Translations under genes and position numbers: made by a program | The notes under the pieces: model-generated | The model's input: the letters and a program-made list of their open reading frames with translations, nothing else | Told to the model about the DNA's origin: nothing | Databases searched by the model: none | Assembly: GCA_025769875.1 (NCBI GenBank) | Contig: JAGFNK010000084.1 | Coordinates: forward strand, 62,001-126,000 | Length of the DNA stretch: 64,000 nt | Direction of reading: 5' to 3' | Source: Russula earlei | Lineage: Eukaryota > Basidiomycota > Agaricomycetes > Russulales > Russulaceae | Part shown: piece by piece, positions 53,261 through 63,822 of the stretch | Layout: each line of letters starts with the position of its first letter | Numbering within the stretch: the first letter of the stretch is position 1

Positions 53261-55032
53261 TGTCATGGTAACTAGCTGTGTCAGTTCTCAAGCATAAAGA
53301 CAAGTTGATAGTAGAGTGGTGTTCAAGAAACGGGCCGGTTCCCATGTATAAAGAGTAAGGATCCCTGCAGCAGTTGAAGTGTTTTATGCTAAACAGGTTA
53401 TGGCCAATAGATCCTTCCTAGTATGGCTTGATCCGTTGAGAAGCTAGGGTAAGTTTGTAATGGGATAGACTAGGGCTGGTTTTACTAGCTATATGCGTTC
53501 AAGTCCATCTTAGACTTTGAACACACAGAGAGAAGAGGAAGGTAGGTCTTTAAGGAGGAGAGCTCTTTTCAGTAGAGTGAAGAGAGACTCATAGGGGAGG
53601 AAGGGACAGGTGAAGAGTAGATGGTGGATGGTGTGCGTGTGTGAAGAGTTGATGAAATGGAGAGGTGGATGTGGTTTGAGGATTAGGAGTTGTGTGGGTT
53701 GCAGGCAAATATGTTGGACAAGAGTAGGTTGGATTCTACAAGAGACCAAGCTTAGGGCTTTGGTCACAAAGTACTGAGCTTATGTATACAGGAGAAGCAC
53801 AGCAGTAGCTGCGCTTTGACTGTGCTACTAGTATAGTAGGAGTCATAGAAAGTAGGTGTTATACCATTTTCCTTTTACGTTTACTTCTCACCTTTTGCTA
53901 TGGACTGCTTGCCTTCGTACATCCCTTTACTTACTGGTCTTGTGATCTCTTACGTCTTGTGATCCCTTCTGTGTTATCATGTGATCCATACACATCCAGG
54001 TAACACTGGATGGCTGTCACTTTCCCTTTGTTTGGTTCTCTTTCCATTTATATTCACTTCTTAGTTTCGACTGTGCAATGCTGTGCACCTACTGTGCAAC
54101 ACAGTTACTTGGTTCTGACTCATTCGTGGCCTCATTCCTATGACTCCTACTTATTATGACTCCTACTATACTAGTAGCACAGTCAAAGCGCAGCTATTGC
54201 TGCGCTGCTCCTGTATATATAAGCTCAGTACTTTGTGACCAAAGCCATACGCTTGGTCTCTTGTAGAATCCAACCTACTCTTGTCCAAACATATTTGCCT
54301 GCAACCCACTTTGCTCCTAATCCTCAAACCACATCCACCTCTCCATTTCATCAACTCTCAACACACCATCTACCATCTACTCTTCACCTTTCCCTTCCTT
54401 CCCTAAGAGTCTCTCTTCACTCTCCTGAGAAGAGCTCTCCTCCTTTAAAGACCTACCTTCCTCTACTCTCTCTGCGTTGTTCAAGATCCCTGACAGACTT
54501 GAACGCATATAGCTAGTGGAACCAGCCCTAGTCTATCCCATTACAAACTTACCCTAGCTTCTCAATGGACTGAGTCATACTAGGAAGGGTCTATTGGCCA
54601 TAACCTGTTTAGCATAAAACACTTTGACCGCTGCAGGGATCCTTACTCATTATACACGGGAACCAGCCTGTTTCTTGAACACCTCTCTATCACTGACTTG
54701 TTTTCCGCTTGTGAACTGACACGGCTAGTTACAGTGACAGTAGGAGTCATAGAAATGAGGCCGCAAATGAGTCATAACCAAGTAACTGTGCTGCACAGTA
54801 AATGCGCAGCATTGCACAGTCGAAACTAAGAAGTGAACATAAATGGAAAGAAAACCAAACAAAGGGAAAGTAACAGCAATCCAGTGTTACCTGGACGTGT
54901 ATGAATCACATGATAACACAGAATGGATCACAAGACGTAAGAGATTACAAGACCAGTAAGTAAAGGGGTGTACAGAAGCAAGCAGTTCATAGCGAAAGGA
55001 AAGAAGTATACGTAAAGGAAAATGGTGTAACA
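53261..55032 (-). repeat. Solo LTR family C (reverse), TSD GCATT, split by forward LTR C
   Basis: TGTCATGGTAAC...GGTGTAACA, flanked by GCATT at 53256-53260 and 55033-55037. It is 884 bp without the nested copy. Confidence 0.95.
53857..54739 (+). repeat. Solo LTR family C (forward, 883 bp), TSD GTAGG
   Basis: TGTTATACC...CAGTGACA, flanked by GTAGG at 53852-53856 and 54740-54744. Inserted in the opposite orientation inside another C copy. Confidence 0.95.
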
Positions 55033-55098
55033 GCATTGGTAGGACACATTCATAGATGCGACCATTGATCTTATTTAAGGCACTTTGGAGCCTTAACA

Positions 55099-55374
55099 CC
55101 CTGTTCCCATTGAATTCCCTCATGCAGTTGCCTTGGGCAACCAATCTTATGAGCAAGCCCTCTGTCCCTTGTTGCATTTTGTCTTTAGCCACCCATGCTG
55201 CCAGACCACTACTATGTCCAGAACCTCAAAGGCTTTGTGGCTGCCTCATCAAGACTTTGTATGTGCAACCAAGAAGATGTCTTTCAGTACCACTCAGACT
55301 TCAGATTGTTATGTGACCCCCTTGTATGTGCATGCTGCCTATTCTACAAAGACTGACAAATTGTTCTGGTTTGG
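55099..55374. other. Unassigned stretch (target of LTR G copy 2)
   Basis: 276 bp that continues the sequence left of 52702. ORFs are short and not recognised. Confidence 0.4.
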
Positions 55375-56317
55375 TGTCGTGAACCAATTTCTGGAGAGGG
55401 TCCTTGAAGGACCCTTCCTTATGAGAGGAAACCCCGCCTCTATGGTGTCACCCTGTTCACACAGACAAAAGGGGTGAGTAGAGGTGTCCACAATATCGCA
55501 TGAGTGATTCTTGGCACAATCGACTTACAACAAGCCCCACTTAATGGCAACCCTTTTAGCAATAAAGGACAGTACTATAGCCTCCCTAAGGACCCTTTAG
55601 GACGACCCTAAGTGCCCTACAATAGGCACTGATACAATACCAAAAGACCCTACAACGTGTTATTAGACTGACTCTAACAACTATAGAAGGAACCCTAAAG
55701 CAATACTAAGAACCTTAATAGAAGTATTAGGGTTGACTCTAAGGACCCTAATAGAACTATATAAGGGATCTTATAGACAACTCTATTCCTTGGACCAAAA
55801 CTACAAGTCCTCAAATGACTGGCCCTAAACAGCAAATGAATCAGGTGCTTTGCACATGTACTAAAGCAGTGAATATGTGGACAGTAAAGGCTCTTACTCA
55901 TCAAGAGAAGCCTTCTTACTCAGCAGCTTACTGAGCATGACTGAGCATGCTCAGTAAGCCACTCTGACTTCTTACTCATCACTCTATTGTGCTTGATAAC
56001 AAGGTTATAACTTGTTCCCTATTTAGCAGCTCTCTTGTAGTATATAAGTGCTCAATAAAGTAGCGGACAGTCCTCAGACTGTCCATTTGTTTATGGCACT
56101 CTCTATCCCTGGGATACTCCTTTAAGGACTGTCCCCTTGTGACCATTCTGGCTTCTTCCCTGCGTACTTACTCGACTCTACCAGTAACTATACCTCTTTG
56201 GTATTTGCTACTGCTTTGGACTCTACTCCTTGCCCACACCATCTTGGACGTCTATCAACTCGTCTTCAAACTTACTCCTCGCTCTTGAACTGGATAGTTC
56301 AACAGTGAGTCTTGACA
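55375..56317 (+). repeat. LTR family B (943 bp)
   Basis: TGTCGTGAACC...GTCTTGACA, CpG-poor. Flanks TTTGG and GCAGG do not match. TTTGG is, however, the reverse complement of the CCAAA next to the inverted copy at 57908. Confidence 0.9.
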
Positions 56318-57907
56318 GCAGGCTGTCTAAAACATCAGTGGGCAAGGCTGGGGCTACAGGTGCTGCAGAGCACGAGATGAGAACTGGGGCGGTGACAGGA
56401 GACATAGAGGCAGTGGCTGGCATTGCCAGCGATATGACAGTGGATGAGACTGAGGTGAGACTGAGGCTAAGATGGTGGCAGTTGATGAGACTGGAATGGA
56501 GATGGGCAACATAGAGGCAGTGGTGGTGGCTGGAATGACAATGGAAGGAGGAGGGATGGTGGGTGAGGCAGGCAGGGCTGGAGCTTGAGCAGATGTGGCA
56601 ACAGACAGGACTGGATGTGAAAGATTCAAGGGTGAGGCAAAGGGAGCAGGCAGGGCAAGAGCAGGCAATGTGGAGGTGATGCTGGGCAATGTTGGATGTG
56701 GGGGAAGACAGGGACAATGTTGTGAACCAAGGCCAAGTCCTGGCCATGCATCATCCTATTTTTACTCAAGAAAGCTCCTTTCACTTTGTATCCACTATCC
56801 ACCTTTATTTCCAATGACTGCTCCCTTCTGCAAACATACATTGCAAGGAATCCTTGTCCCCTAACCCCTGTGGCTTGGTTGAGAACCCTCTTCCCTATTT
56901 GGGCAATCCACCATGTGCTAGCTACATGGCCACTCAGCCACTAAGTTCTGAAACACTGGAAGGACTCCTAGACCTCCTAGAACAATCTGCATGATGTCAT
57001 AGAGTGCCACTGACATCATGGCTGACTGAGCAACTCCACTATGACCTCATATGCTCACTAAGTACTCCACAAGTGATATCATTATGATGTCATTGCTCCA
57101 CAGTCACCCTAATCTTCCTGAGTTACCCATAGGTCGGACACAACAAGTTTATGCCCTTAGAATCCAATTGGAGCAGTCCAAAGAGTCTGAGTTATTTTCT
57201 GTAGTTTGTACTCAGACTTGTAACTAGTGTATAAGCCCCAATGTAGCATGGCAGTGGTCAGACTGTCCATTTGTGATACTCTCATCCTCCTGGGTACTCC
57301 CCTATGACCACTCAGTTTAAGGACTTCCCTTGCTCCCAAGGTACTCTTCCACGACCACCTTGTTTAAAGCCCTCTTGCTGCACTGGCCTCCAATCTTCAC
57401 CTCTGCCTCTTGGAACACATACCAGTCCCCATCTGGGACCTCATCATTTGGCTCATCCTCTTGTTCAACATGTTATATGCCACTTACTGTCTGTTCCAAC
57501 CCTTACCCACCTGCTCCTGAGTCCTAAGTGATCAGCAGTATGTGTCTTGACAGACAACAGAAGCAGGAGTGGGCAATGTGGTGCCAATGGTGGGTTAGGC
57601 AGAGGAGGCTAGGGCTTGGACAGACATGGGAACTGCAGGGATGATGGGAGCAGGGGACATGAAGGTGCTGATGGGCAATGCAGGGATGAAGGCAAGAGCT
57701 GGTGTGGGTGTAGGATAGATGTAATTGTCTTTGTCTCCATTGACAGAGTTGAGATGGCATTCCCAGTGGATGTTGCAAGGGTCTTGAGAGAAGATGTTGA
57801 CCATGGTATCAAATATGTCTTGGAAAATAAGTTCTTCATCACTCATCCATATGCCAGGGGTTGAGGTGTCTGTATATCAATTTGAAATTGTCTGGGTGGA
57901 GTCCAAA
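56318..57907 (-). repeat. Low-complexity repeat copy 3, split by LTR H
   Basis: The minus strand encodes LPALALPAPFASPL, SPTIPPP and similar Pro/Ala/Ser runs (56354-56689), like copy 1a. The LTR at 56718-57552 interrupts it; the G-rich repeat resumes at 57553. Confidence 0.5.
56718..57552 (+). repeat. Solo LTR family H (835 bp), TSD GACAA
   Basis: TGTTGTGAACCAAGG...GTGTCTTGACA, flanked by GACAA at 56713-56717 and 57553-57557. The ends and the CAGACTGTCCATTTG segment after TATAAG resemble family B, so it is a diverged relative. Confidence 0.92.
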
Positions 57908-58860
57908 TGTCAAGACTCACTGTTGAACTATCCAGTTCAAGAGTGAGGAGTAAGTTCAAAGATGAGTCGATAGACATCCAAGACGGCATGGGCAAGGAGT
58001 AGAGTCCAAAGCAGTAGCAAATACCAAAGAGGTATAGTTACTGGTAGAGTCAAGTAGGTATGCAGGGAAGAAGCCAGAATGGTCACAATGGGATGGTCCT
58101 TAAAGGAGTATCCCAGGGATAGAGAATGCTGTAAACAAATGGACAGTCTGAGGACTGTCTGCTACTTTATTGAGCGCTTATATACTACAAAAGGGCTGCT
58201 AAATAGGGAACAAGTTATAACCTTGTTATCAAGCACAATAGAGTGATGAGTAAGAAGTTGGAGTGTGCGTACTGAGCATGCTCAGTCATGCTCAGTAAGC
58301 TGCTGAGTAAGAAGGCTTCTCTTGATGAGTAAGAGCCTTTACTGTCCACATGTTCACTGCTTTAGTACACATGCAAAGCACCTGATTCATTTGCTGTTTA
58401 GGGCCAGTCATTTGAGGACTTGTAGTTTTGGTCCAAGGAATAGAGTTGTCTATAAGATACCTTGTATAGTTCTATTAGGGTCCTTAGAGTCGACCCTAAT
58501 ACTTCTATTAAGTTTCTTAGTATTGCTTTAGGGTTCCTTCTATAGTTGTTAGAGTCAGTCTAATAACATGTTGTAGGGTCTTTTAGTCTTGTATCAGTGC
58601 CTATTGTAGGGCACTTAGGGTCGTCCTAAAGGGTCCTTAGGGAGGCTATAGTACTGTCCTTTATTGCTAAAAGGGTTGCCATTAAGTGGGGCTTGTTGTA
58701 TGTTGATTGTGCTGGAATTGCTCATGTGACAATGTGTGCATGATATTGTGGACACCTCTACTCACCCCTTTTGTCTGTGTGAACAGGGTGACACCATAGA
58801 GGCTGGGTTTCCTCTCATAAGGGTCCTTCAAGGACCCTCTCTGGGAATTGGTTCACGACA
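57908..58860 (-). repeat. LTR family B, Gypsy-5 3' LTR (953 bp)
   Basis: TGTCAAGACTC...GGTTCACGACA. The polypurine tract AGAGGGGATGAA (minus strand, 58861-58872) lies directly upstream and Gypsy-5 pol ends beside it. This ties family B solo LTRs to the Gypsy-5 chromovirus. Confidence 0.92.
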
Positions 58861-58872
58861 TTCATCCCCTCT

Positions 58873-60338
58873 TTATGACCTAGTTGCTCCTGCAGCTATG
58901 TTATTAGGCCTGGGCATTGTTGGGTACCATCGGTGGAAGGCCTTTACTGCCTCTTTGGCTTTAACTAGGTTGGACACAGGCTCCCAAGAGTTCTCTGCTG
59001 CGGGGTACCCTTTCCATTGTACTAGGTATTGAATACCTCTTCAGTTAGGGGATTGTCTGGACACTAGGACTTTGTCCACTTCATACTGTTCCTCCCGTCC
59101 CACTATAGTGGGTGGAGGTTGTTTGAAGTTAGGGCCATGGGCAGTGGTCTCTTTGTACAGTTTGATCAGGGAGTTATGGAAGGCTGGGTGTATCCTCCAT
59201 GTCTTTGGTAGGAGTAGGCATACGTTGACTGGGTATGAGGTGATGACCTTGAAGGGTCCATACTGTCGAGGAGTTATCTTGGCTTTTCGGTGTGTTGTCT
59301 TCAGATTAGTGGCTTCTAGCCAGACTAAGTCTCCTGTCTTAAACTGGTACTTGGGGAAGTGGGAGCTGGGTTGTCCCATCAATGCTGTGGCATACCAGAG
59401 GGAGGCTGCGACTTCCTCTCTGAGTAGGTCCAGTTGTTGCAGACAATCCAAGATGGAAGGGAACTTGGTATTGAAACTAAGAGGGGGGGCAAATGTTGCA
59501 TTGAAGCCATACCATATTTCAAAGGGGGTTTTGTGGGTTGCGCTATGGGTGCATGCATTATGAGCAAATTCCATGAATGGGACTAGTTCACCCCAGTTGT
59601 CCTGTTGGTGATTACAGAAGATTCTCATGTATTGTTCTAGTTCTTGGTTGACTCTTTCTGTCTCCCCATCTGACTGGGGGTGGTATGCTGTGCTAAGGGA
59701 GGACTTGACATTCAGTTTCCTCCACAGTTCTTGAGTAACTTTGGCCGCAAACTGGGGACCTCAGTCAGAGATGATTTGAGTTGGTAACCCCACCTGTCTC
59801 CATACATTGTTCATGATTAGGGAGGCAGTATCTTCTGCAGTGATGGTCTTATGACACAGGAAGATGATGGTAGCTTTACTAAAGTGGTCCACCACCACTA
59901 GTAGGCTGTCATACCCTTGAGAGAGGGGCAGGTCGACAATGAAGTCCATAGTGATGCTATCCCATATTTTGCCTGCTGGGGTGATAGGGACTAGGGGAAC
60001 AGTAGTTGTTGGACGGTTTTTTGTGCTTTGGCATATAGCACAGCCTTCCACATAGCTCTTGATGAACGTCAGCATCCCTGGCCACCAGTAGTTACAATTT
60101 ATTAGTTCATAGGTCTTCCATTGACCTGGGTGGCTGGTGGCTAAGGAATCATGGTGTACTTTGAGGACTGTATGCCTCAGTGTGTCCGACCTTGGGACGT
60201 AGACTTTTCCTTTGAAGAGGATCAGTCCATCTTCTAAGTTCCAGTCCTGCAAGCCTTTTGTAAGGTGACGGGGGCCATTCTTTAGAATGGTTTCTAAGGC
60301 CGCTTTGACCTCTGCGTCATACTCTTTAATGGAACATC
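58873..60338 (-). pseudogene. Gypsy-5 integrase with chromodomain
   Basis: Starts after the DNA insertion with IKEYDAEVKAALETI. Zinc finger HHDSLATSHPG ... GCAICQ (about 60050-60170), core with TMDFIVDLPLSQGYDS and IISD before a TGA (59761-59763) in ISD-R-GPQF, then AYHPQSDGETERVNQ with catalytic Glu. The C-terminal domain carries GDLVWLEATNLKT. After a TGA at 59041 comes the chromodomain: IQYLVQWKGYPAAENSWEP and a final helix. The frame is single; natural TAA at 58873, overlapping the PPT region. Confidence 0.9.
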
Positions 60339-60549
60339 ATCAGGAAAAACTGGTCCGGTCCATAGACACCACTTAATTCTGTAGACACCATAGACACCAT
60401 AGCACAACAACATACTATGTAGTGCTCTATAGCATCATAGTAAGTCTATATTGCTCAATGTAGTTCCAGTAGTTTATGACTATATTTATGTAGGCACAGT
60501 AGATGAAACCAAGTCTACATATCACTATGTAGGATGACTGAAATTATGG

Positions 60550-60760
60550 TTGTCTATGGAGATGATCAGTTTACTACATTGCACTATGGAGACAATCAGT
60601 TTATTACATTGCACTATGGAGACAATTGTTCATTACATTGCACTATGGAGACAATCAGTTTATTACATTGCACTATGGAGACAATTGTTCATTACATTGC
60701 ACTATGGAGACAATTGTTCATTACATTGCTCTATGGAGACTATTGGTTATTATAATTATA
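60550..60760 (+). repeat. Minisatellite, 29-30 bp units
   Basis: About seven units of ACTATGGAGACAAT plus CAGTTTATTACATTGC or TGTTCATTACATTGC. The two variants alternate in part. Confidence 0.85.
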
Positions 60761-61069
60761 TTGCACTATCGAGCCTTACTGATGGTGGCCATGCTACACT
60801 GCATATTGTCCTCTCCTCTCCTCCCCAACCCACTCTCCCCCTCTCCTTGTCCCCTGAAGACACTGTTTTTCTTTCTCACCTCTCCTCTCCTGATGGTGGG
60901 CGGCCGCACATGCGAGTCGGTCGAAGTGGGGGTAAAAGGGTTTCTTGCTTGCTTTCTTTCTTTCTATTTCCTTCCTTTGCCTTCGTCCTAGAGACGAAGG
61001 CTGGTTTTTATGTACATTGGGTACATTGGGACTGGAGGTAGACTAAATGGTATCCTAGAATGAGGGTAG

Positions 61070-61590
61070 CTAAAGAGAGGTAAATGTATTCTGAGATAAA
61101 TGGGTATGGACTGCGTGTGATCGTGGCGTTGAGGCGACAGGTGTAACGAAGCTAGGCTTTGGAAGGGTATAGAAAAGGGGGCTGTAGCAACGAGTGGGCA
61201 CTAGTTGGCGTGGCCAAAATGCTGTGAAGGGGTGGTCGGCCAGGTCTCGAGCATTGGGGACTTCTGCCTGATGAGGCAGTGGCAGGCGTGCGTGCGAGCG
61301 TGCGTGCGCGTGGGGGTGAGCGTGGGGGTATGCGTACAGGTGCACGTGGGTGATAGTGATGTCGGAGGCGGAGGAGCGAGTGTGTGCATTGGAGGTGAGA
61401 GGCAGAGGGCATGGTGTGCTTGTGTGTGTGACGTGGTGGAGAGAGGGAGTTGTGGGGCACGTGTGTTGGGCATTCGGCTGTTGACTTGTTGACTTGTCTC
61501 TTGCGGCGGTGGGTGTGGGTGACGCTTGGTCAGTGTTGGCCAGTACATAATCCACGTCCAAGCCTGCAACTCACCTTACAGTGCACTCAC
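61070..61590 (-). repeat. Dispersed repeat R1, copy in DNA element
   Basis: Shares AAATGTATTCTGAGA...GGCGTTGAGGCGACA, GCAACGAGTGGGCACTAGT and the CTGTAAGG.GAGTTGCAGGC end with 36870-37230 and with hAT-2. GTGCGTG-type low complexity lies in its middle. Confidence 0.55.
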
Positions 61591-61599
61591 CTTACAGTG

Positions 61600-62199
61600 C
61601 AAAGGAGAGGAGAGGGGAGAGAGCACATGGGGCGTGAAAAAAGGGGTCATGCATGAAAATTTAAAAATGCTGCTTGCTTGTCTATGTGAGTATGCAATGG
61701 GATGTTGAGATATGTGATGGCAAGGCACAAGGTAAAAAAGGCCAATATGTGCAACTCATCGACTTCAAACCTTTTTTGACGACGGCCTCTTCGTTTTTAC
61801 TAATCACGTTCATTTTCTTTTGCCGTCATTCTTCCCCTCTTTCCCCTCTCCTGCCCACTCTTCCTTCCCCATGGTCCCAGTTCAAGACTCCCAAGCTGCC
61901 AGTTTCATCAAGTTTTCACTGGCTATTACCCAAGTCATTCGAGTTTTCGAGTTTTCCCACGCCATGTTGTTTCTGCGGGTGCGTTTTTTGTTTCGTTTTC
62001 ACGCACTCTCTCATCATCTCCCCTCTCCTTCCCACTAAACAGCTTCTTGTTGGCCTTCAAGTTGCCTTCTCACTCCCTTCTTCTGTGTCACTGCAGTGGT
62101 GACGATGGGGACGACAACAGCGTATGAGAGTACTTGCATTTAAGTGAAAGAAAAAAAAAAAAATGCACACAAACTTCTTAACTAAAATCGCGCACGGGG
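61600..62199 (+). other. Coding-like debris with intron similar to 63250
   Basis: An intron-like segment at about 61979-62041 (GTGCGTTTTTTGTTTCG...CACTAAACAG) is clearly related to the one at about 63250 (GTGCGTTATTCCTTTTCG...). The neighbouring exons are not recognised. A poly-A run (62150-62162) precedes LTR D. Confidence 0.35.
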
Positions 62200-62757
62200 T
62201 GTTAAGATCCGACTGATCTTAGTACCGACTCTTTTAGTGAAAGAGTTGCTTGATATAGTTCAAGCACTAGACTTCGAACCCTTTGATGTTATCTCAGGAA
62301 GATAGGATGTGGAAAAGAGAGGGGCCTCTTTCACTCAAAAGTCTGCACTAGAATATTGTTTAGATCGATAGACAAGATGATTATCTTGTTAGAGGGTAAG
62401 TCAAGCGTAAGGATTGACTTTTGGTACCACAGACTATTTATATGATATCTCAATAACTACTGATCCGATTCGTACAAAACTCAGGGTGCACATAGCTGAG
62501 AACCAGTAGTATCCAAATACGGAGAGCGCAATCCAAGAATGTTAAGAATGACTCATGCGTGAGTCATTCTTTCCTAGTATCTGTCATGAATCAATTAGCA
62601 GTGACTAAGCTCTTACTGATCAAGATCAGTAAGCAATCAGTAAGCCAAACAGAATCAGTAAGCAATCACTAAGCCAGATCAGTAAGCAGATGTGTGAGTA
62701 ATCATAGATGAGTCAATGAAAAACAGGTGACAGTCAGAGAACACAAGAATCCTAACA
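62200..62757 (-). repeat. Solo LTR family D, copy 3 (558 bp), TSD (C/T)GGGG
   Basis: TGTTAAGATCC...GAATCCTAACA, flanked by CGGGG (62195-62199) and TGGGG (62758-62762). The single TSD difference is C to T at a CpG. Confidence 0.93.
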
Positions 62758-62939
62758 TGGGGGAAAACATGCGTTGCTTGAAGGTAAAGTACGCTTGAAC
62801 TGAAAGCGAGCTCCTGCACGCAGGAAATGGTATTTCAGGGGATGGGCACATCACAGAAAACGAAAGTGTGACCCTCTCCCTAGGTCTCGCCAATGTGCGT
62901 TTCGGGTTTCCTTTTACCTGCACAATCTCACTGTCACAG

Positions 62940-63470
62940 TGACAAGTACAACCATGCTCAGCGTCTTCAATGAGTGTCTTACACATTCTGTGCATTACCC
63001 TTCCCCCCCTTTTTTTCGCTTTTCGTTTTTTTGTTACTCCCCTCTGCTTTCCTTTGCACAGGCTTCAGTGCGGCTTCAAAACATTGAACACATGTTCATG
63101 TCTCGACTCACCTGTACCTGGTGCCGTCTTCTGCATCGTCCTTGATGCCCCCTCTTACCGTGACAAAGCCACCAACACCACTGTTCAAGTCCAAGAAACG
63201 AGAGAAGGTGGCCCTCGCTCCCGGGCACAGGCCAATGAACAGTGAACAGGTGCGTTATTCCTTTTCGTTTTTGTGCACTCTCTCATACTCTCCAGCCTTT
63301 TGTCAAGTGCTCAGGGGGAGAAATGGACATATGGAGCGATGACGAGACTGCCGCTTAGAATGCATATGCAAATGACGACGGCGGCTATGGGCGCAGTCCC
63401 AAGAAGTGCCACACGTGAGAGCCGGAACAGTGCCGTGGAGGCGAGTATCCGACTGTAGTTCAAAAATATT
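62940..63470 (+). pseudogene. Unrecognised spliced ORF start, acidic second exon
   Basis: After an intron-like stretch ending TTTGCACAG (63062) the plus strand reads TPLFKSKKREKVALAPGHRP, then a second intron-like segment from about 63250 (GTGCGTTATTCC). Beyond it comes MDIWSDDETAA and a stop. Basic then acidic composition resembles N-termini of transposon-encoded fungal proteins, but I cannot assign a family. Confidence 0.3.
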
Positions 63471-63820
63471 AGTTAGCGTTGATATGTGAAATATATATTG
63501 TTTCCTGACATTTGTGCGAATTTAAGTGCCTGAGTTGTTTATCATAACAATGTTGCAAGCAGTAGAACATAAGCATGTGGTTGGCTACATAGGTATGGTT
63601 GATGATGGGAAGAAATGTATATTTATGTTGTTGATATAACATTGTATGATTTATGTAGCATTGGTAGAAGAAATGTAGTCAATGGTGCTCTATATAACCC
63701 TGGTGGCGGCTATATAGAGTTTGGTGGTTGCTATGTAGGCATGAAACCTCAATGGTTGTAAAGTTGCTACAGATGCTATAGTAGCTATATAGCGCTACAT
63801 AGCATTTTTGTTTTTTCCTG
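63470..63820. other. AT-rich subterminal region of the DNA element
   Basis: Repeated GTAGC, CTATGTAG and CTATATAGCGCTACATAGC words next to the right terminus. No ORF. Confidence 0.5.
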
Positions 63821-63822
63821 AT

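Larger units (their letters stand above)
52702..55098 (+). repeat. Solo LTR family G, copy 2, TSD CCCTG, with nested LTR C pair
   Basis: TGTTACTGAG...GAGCCTTAACA, flanked by CCCTG at 52697-52701 and 55099-55103. Removing the nested C and its TSD leaves 620 bp against 614 bp for copy 1. TATATAAAGC (about 53080) and hairpin GTTGAGC/GCTCAAC follow. Confidence 0.94.
60341..63820. mobile_element. DNA transposon-like insertion, ends CAGGAAAAAC, TSD AT
   Basis: Left end CAGGAAAAAC, right end reverse complement CAGGAAAAAAC, flanked by AT (60339-60340, 63821-63822). Removing it with one AT restores the Gypsy-5 frame across the junction, with a TGA where Arg would fit. Subterminal regions repeat CTATGTAG/CTATATAGC words. 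Inside are a minisatellite, a repeat R1 copy, LTR D copy 3 and intron-bearing coding-like sequence. Superfamily not settled. Confidence 0.65.

Noticed and set aside
60550..60760. CRISPR-like array
   Set aside because: The 29-30 bp units are contiguous without unique spacers, and the host is eukaryotic; it is a minisatellite.
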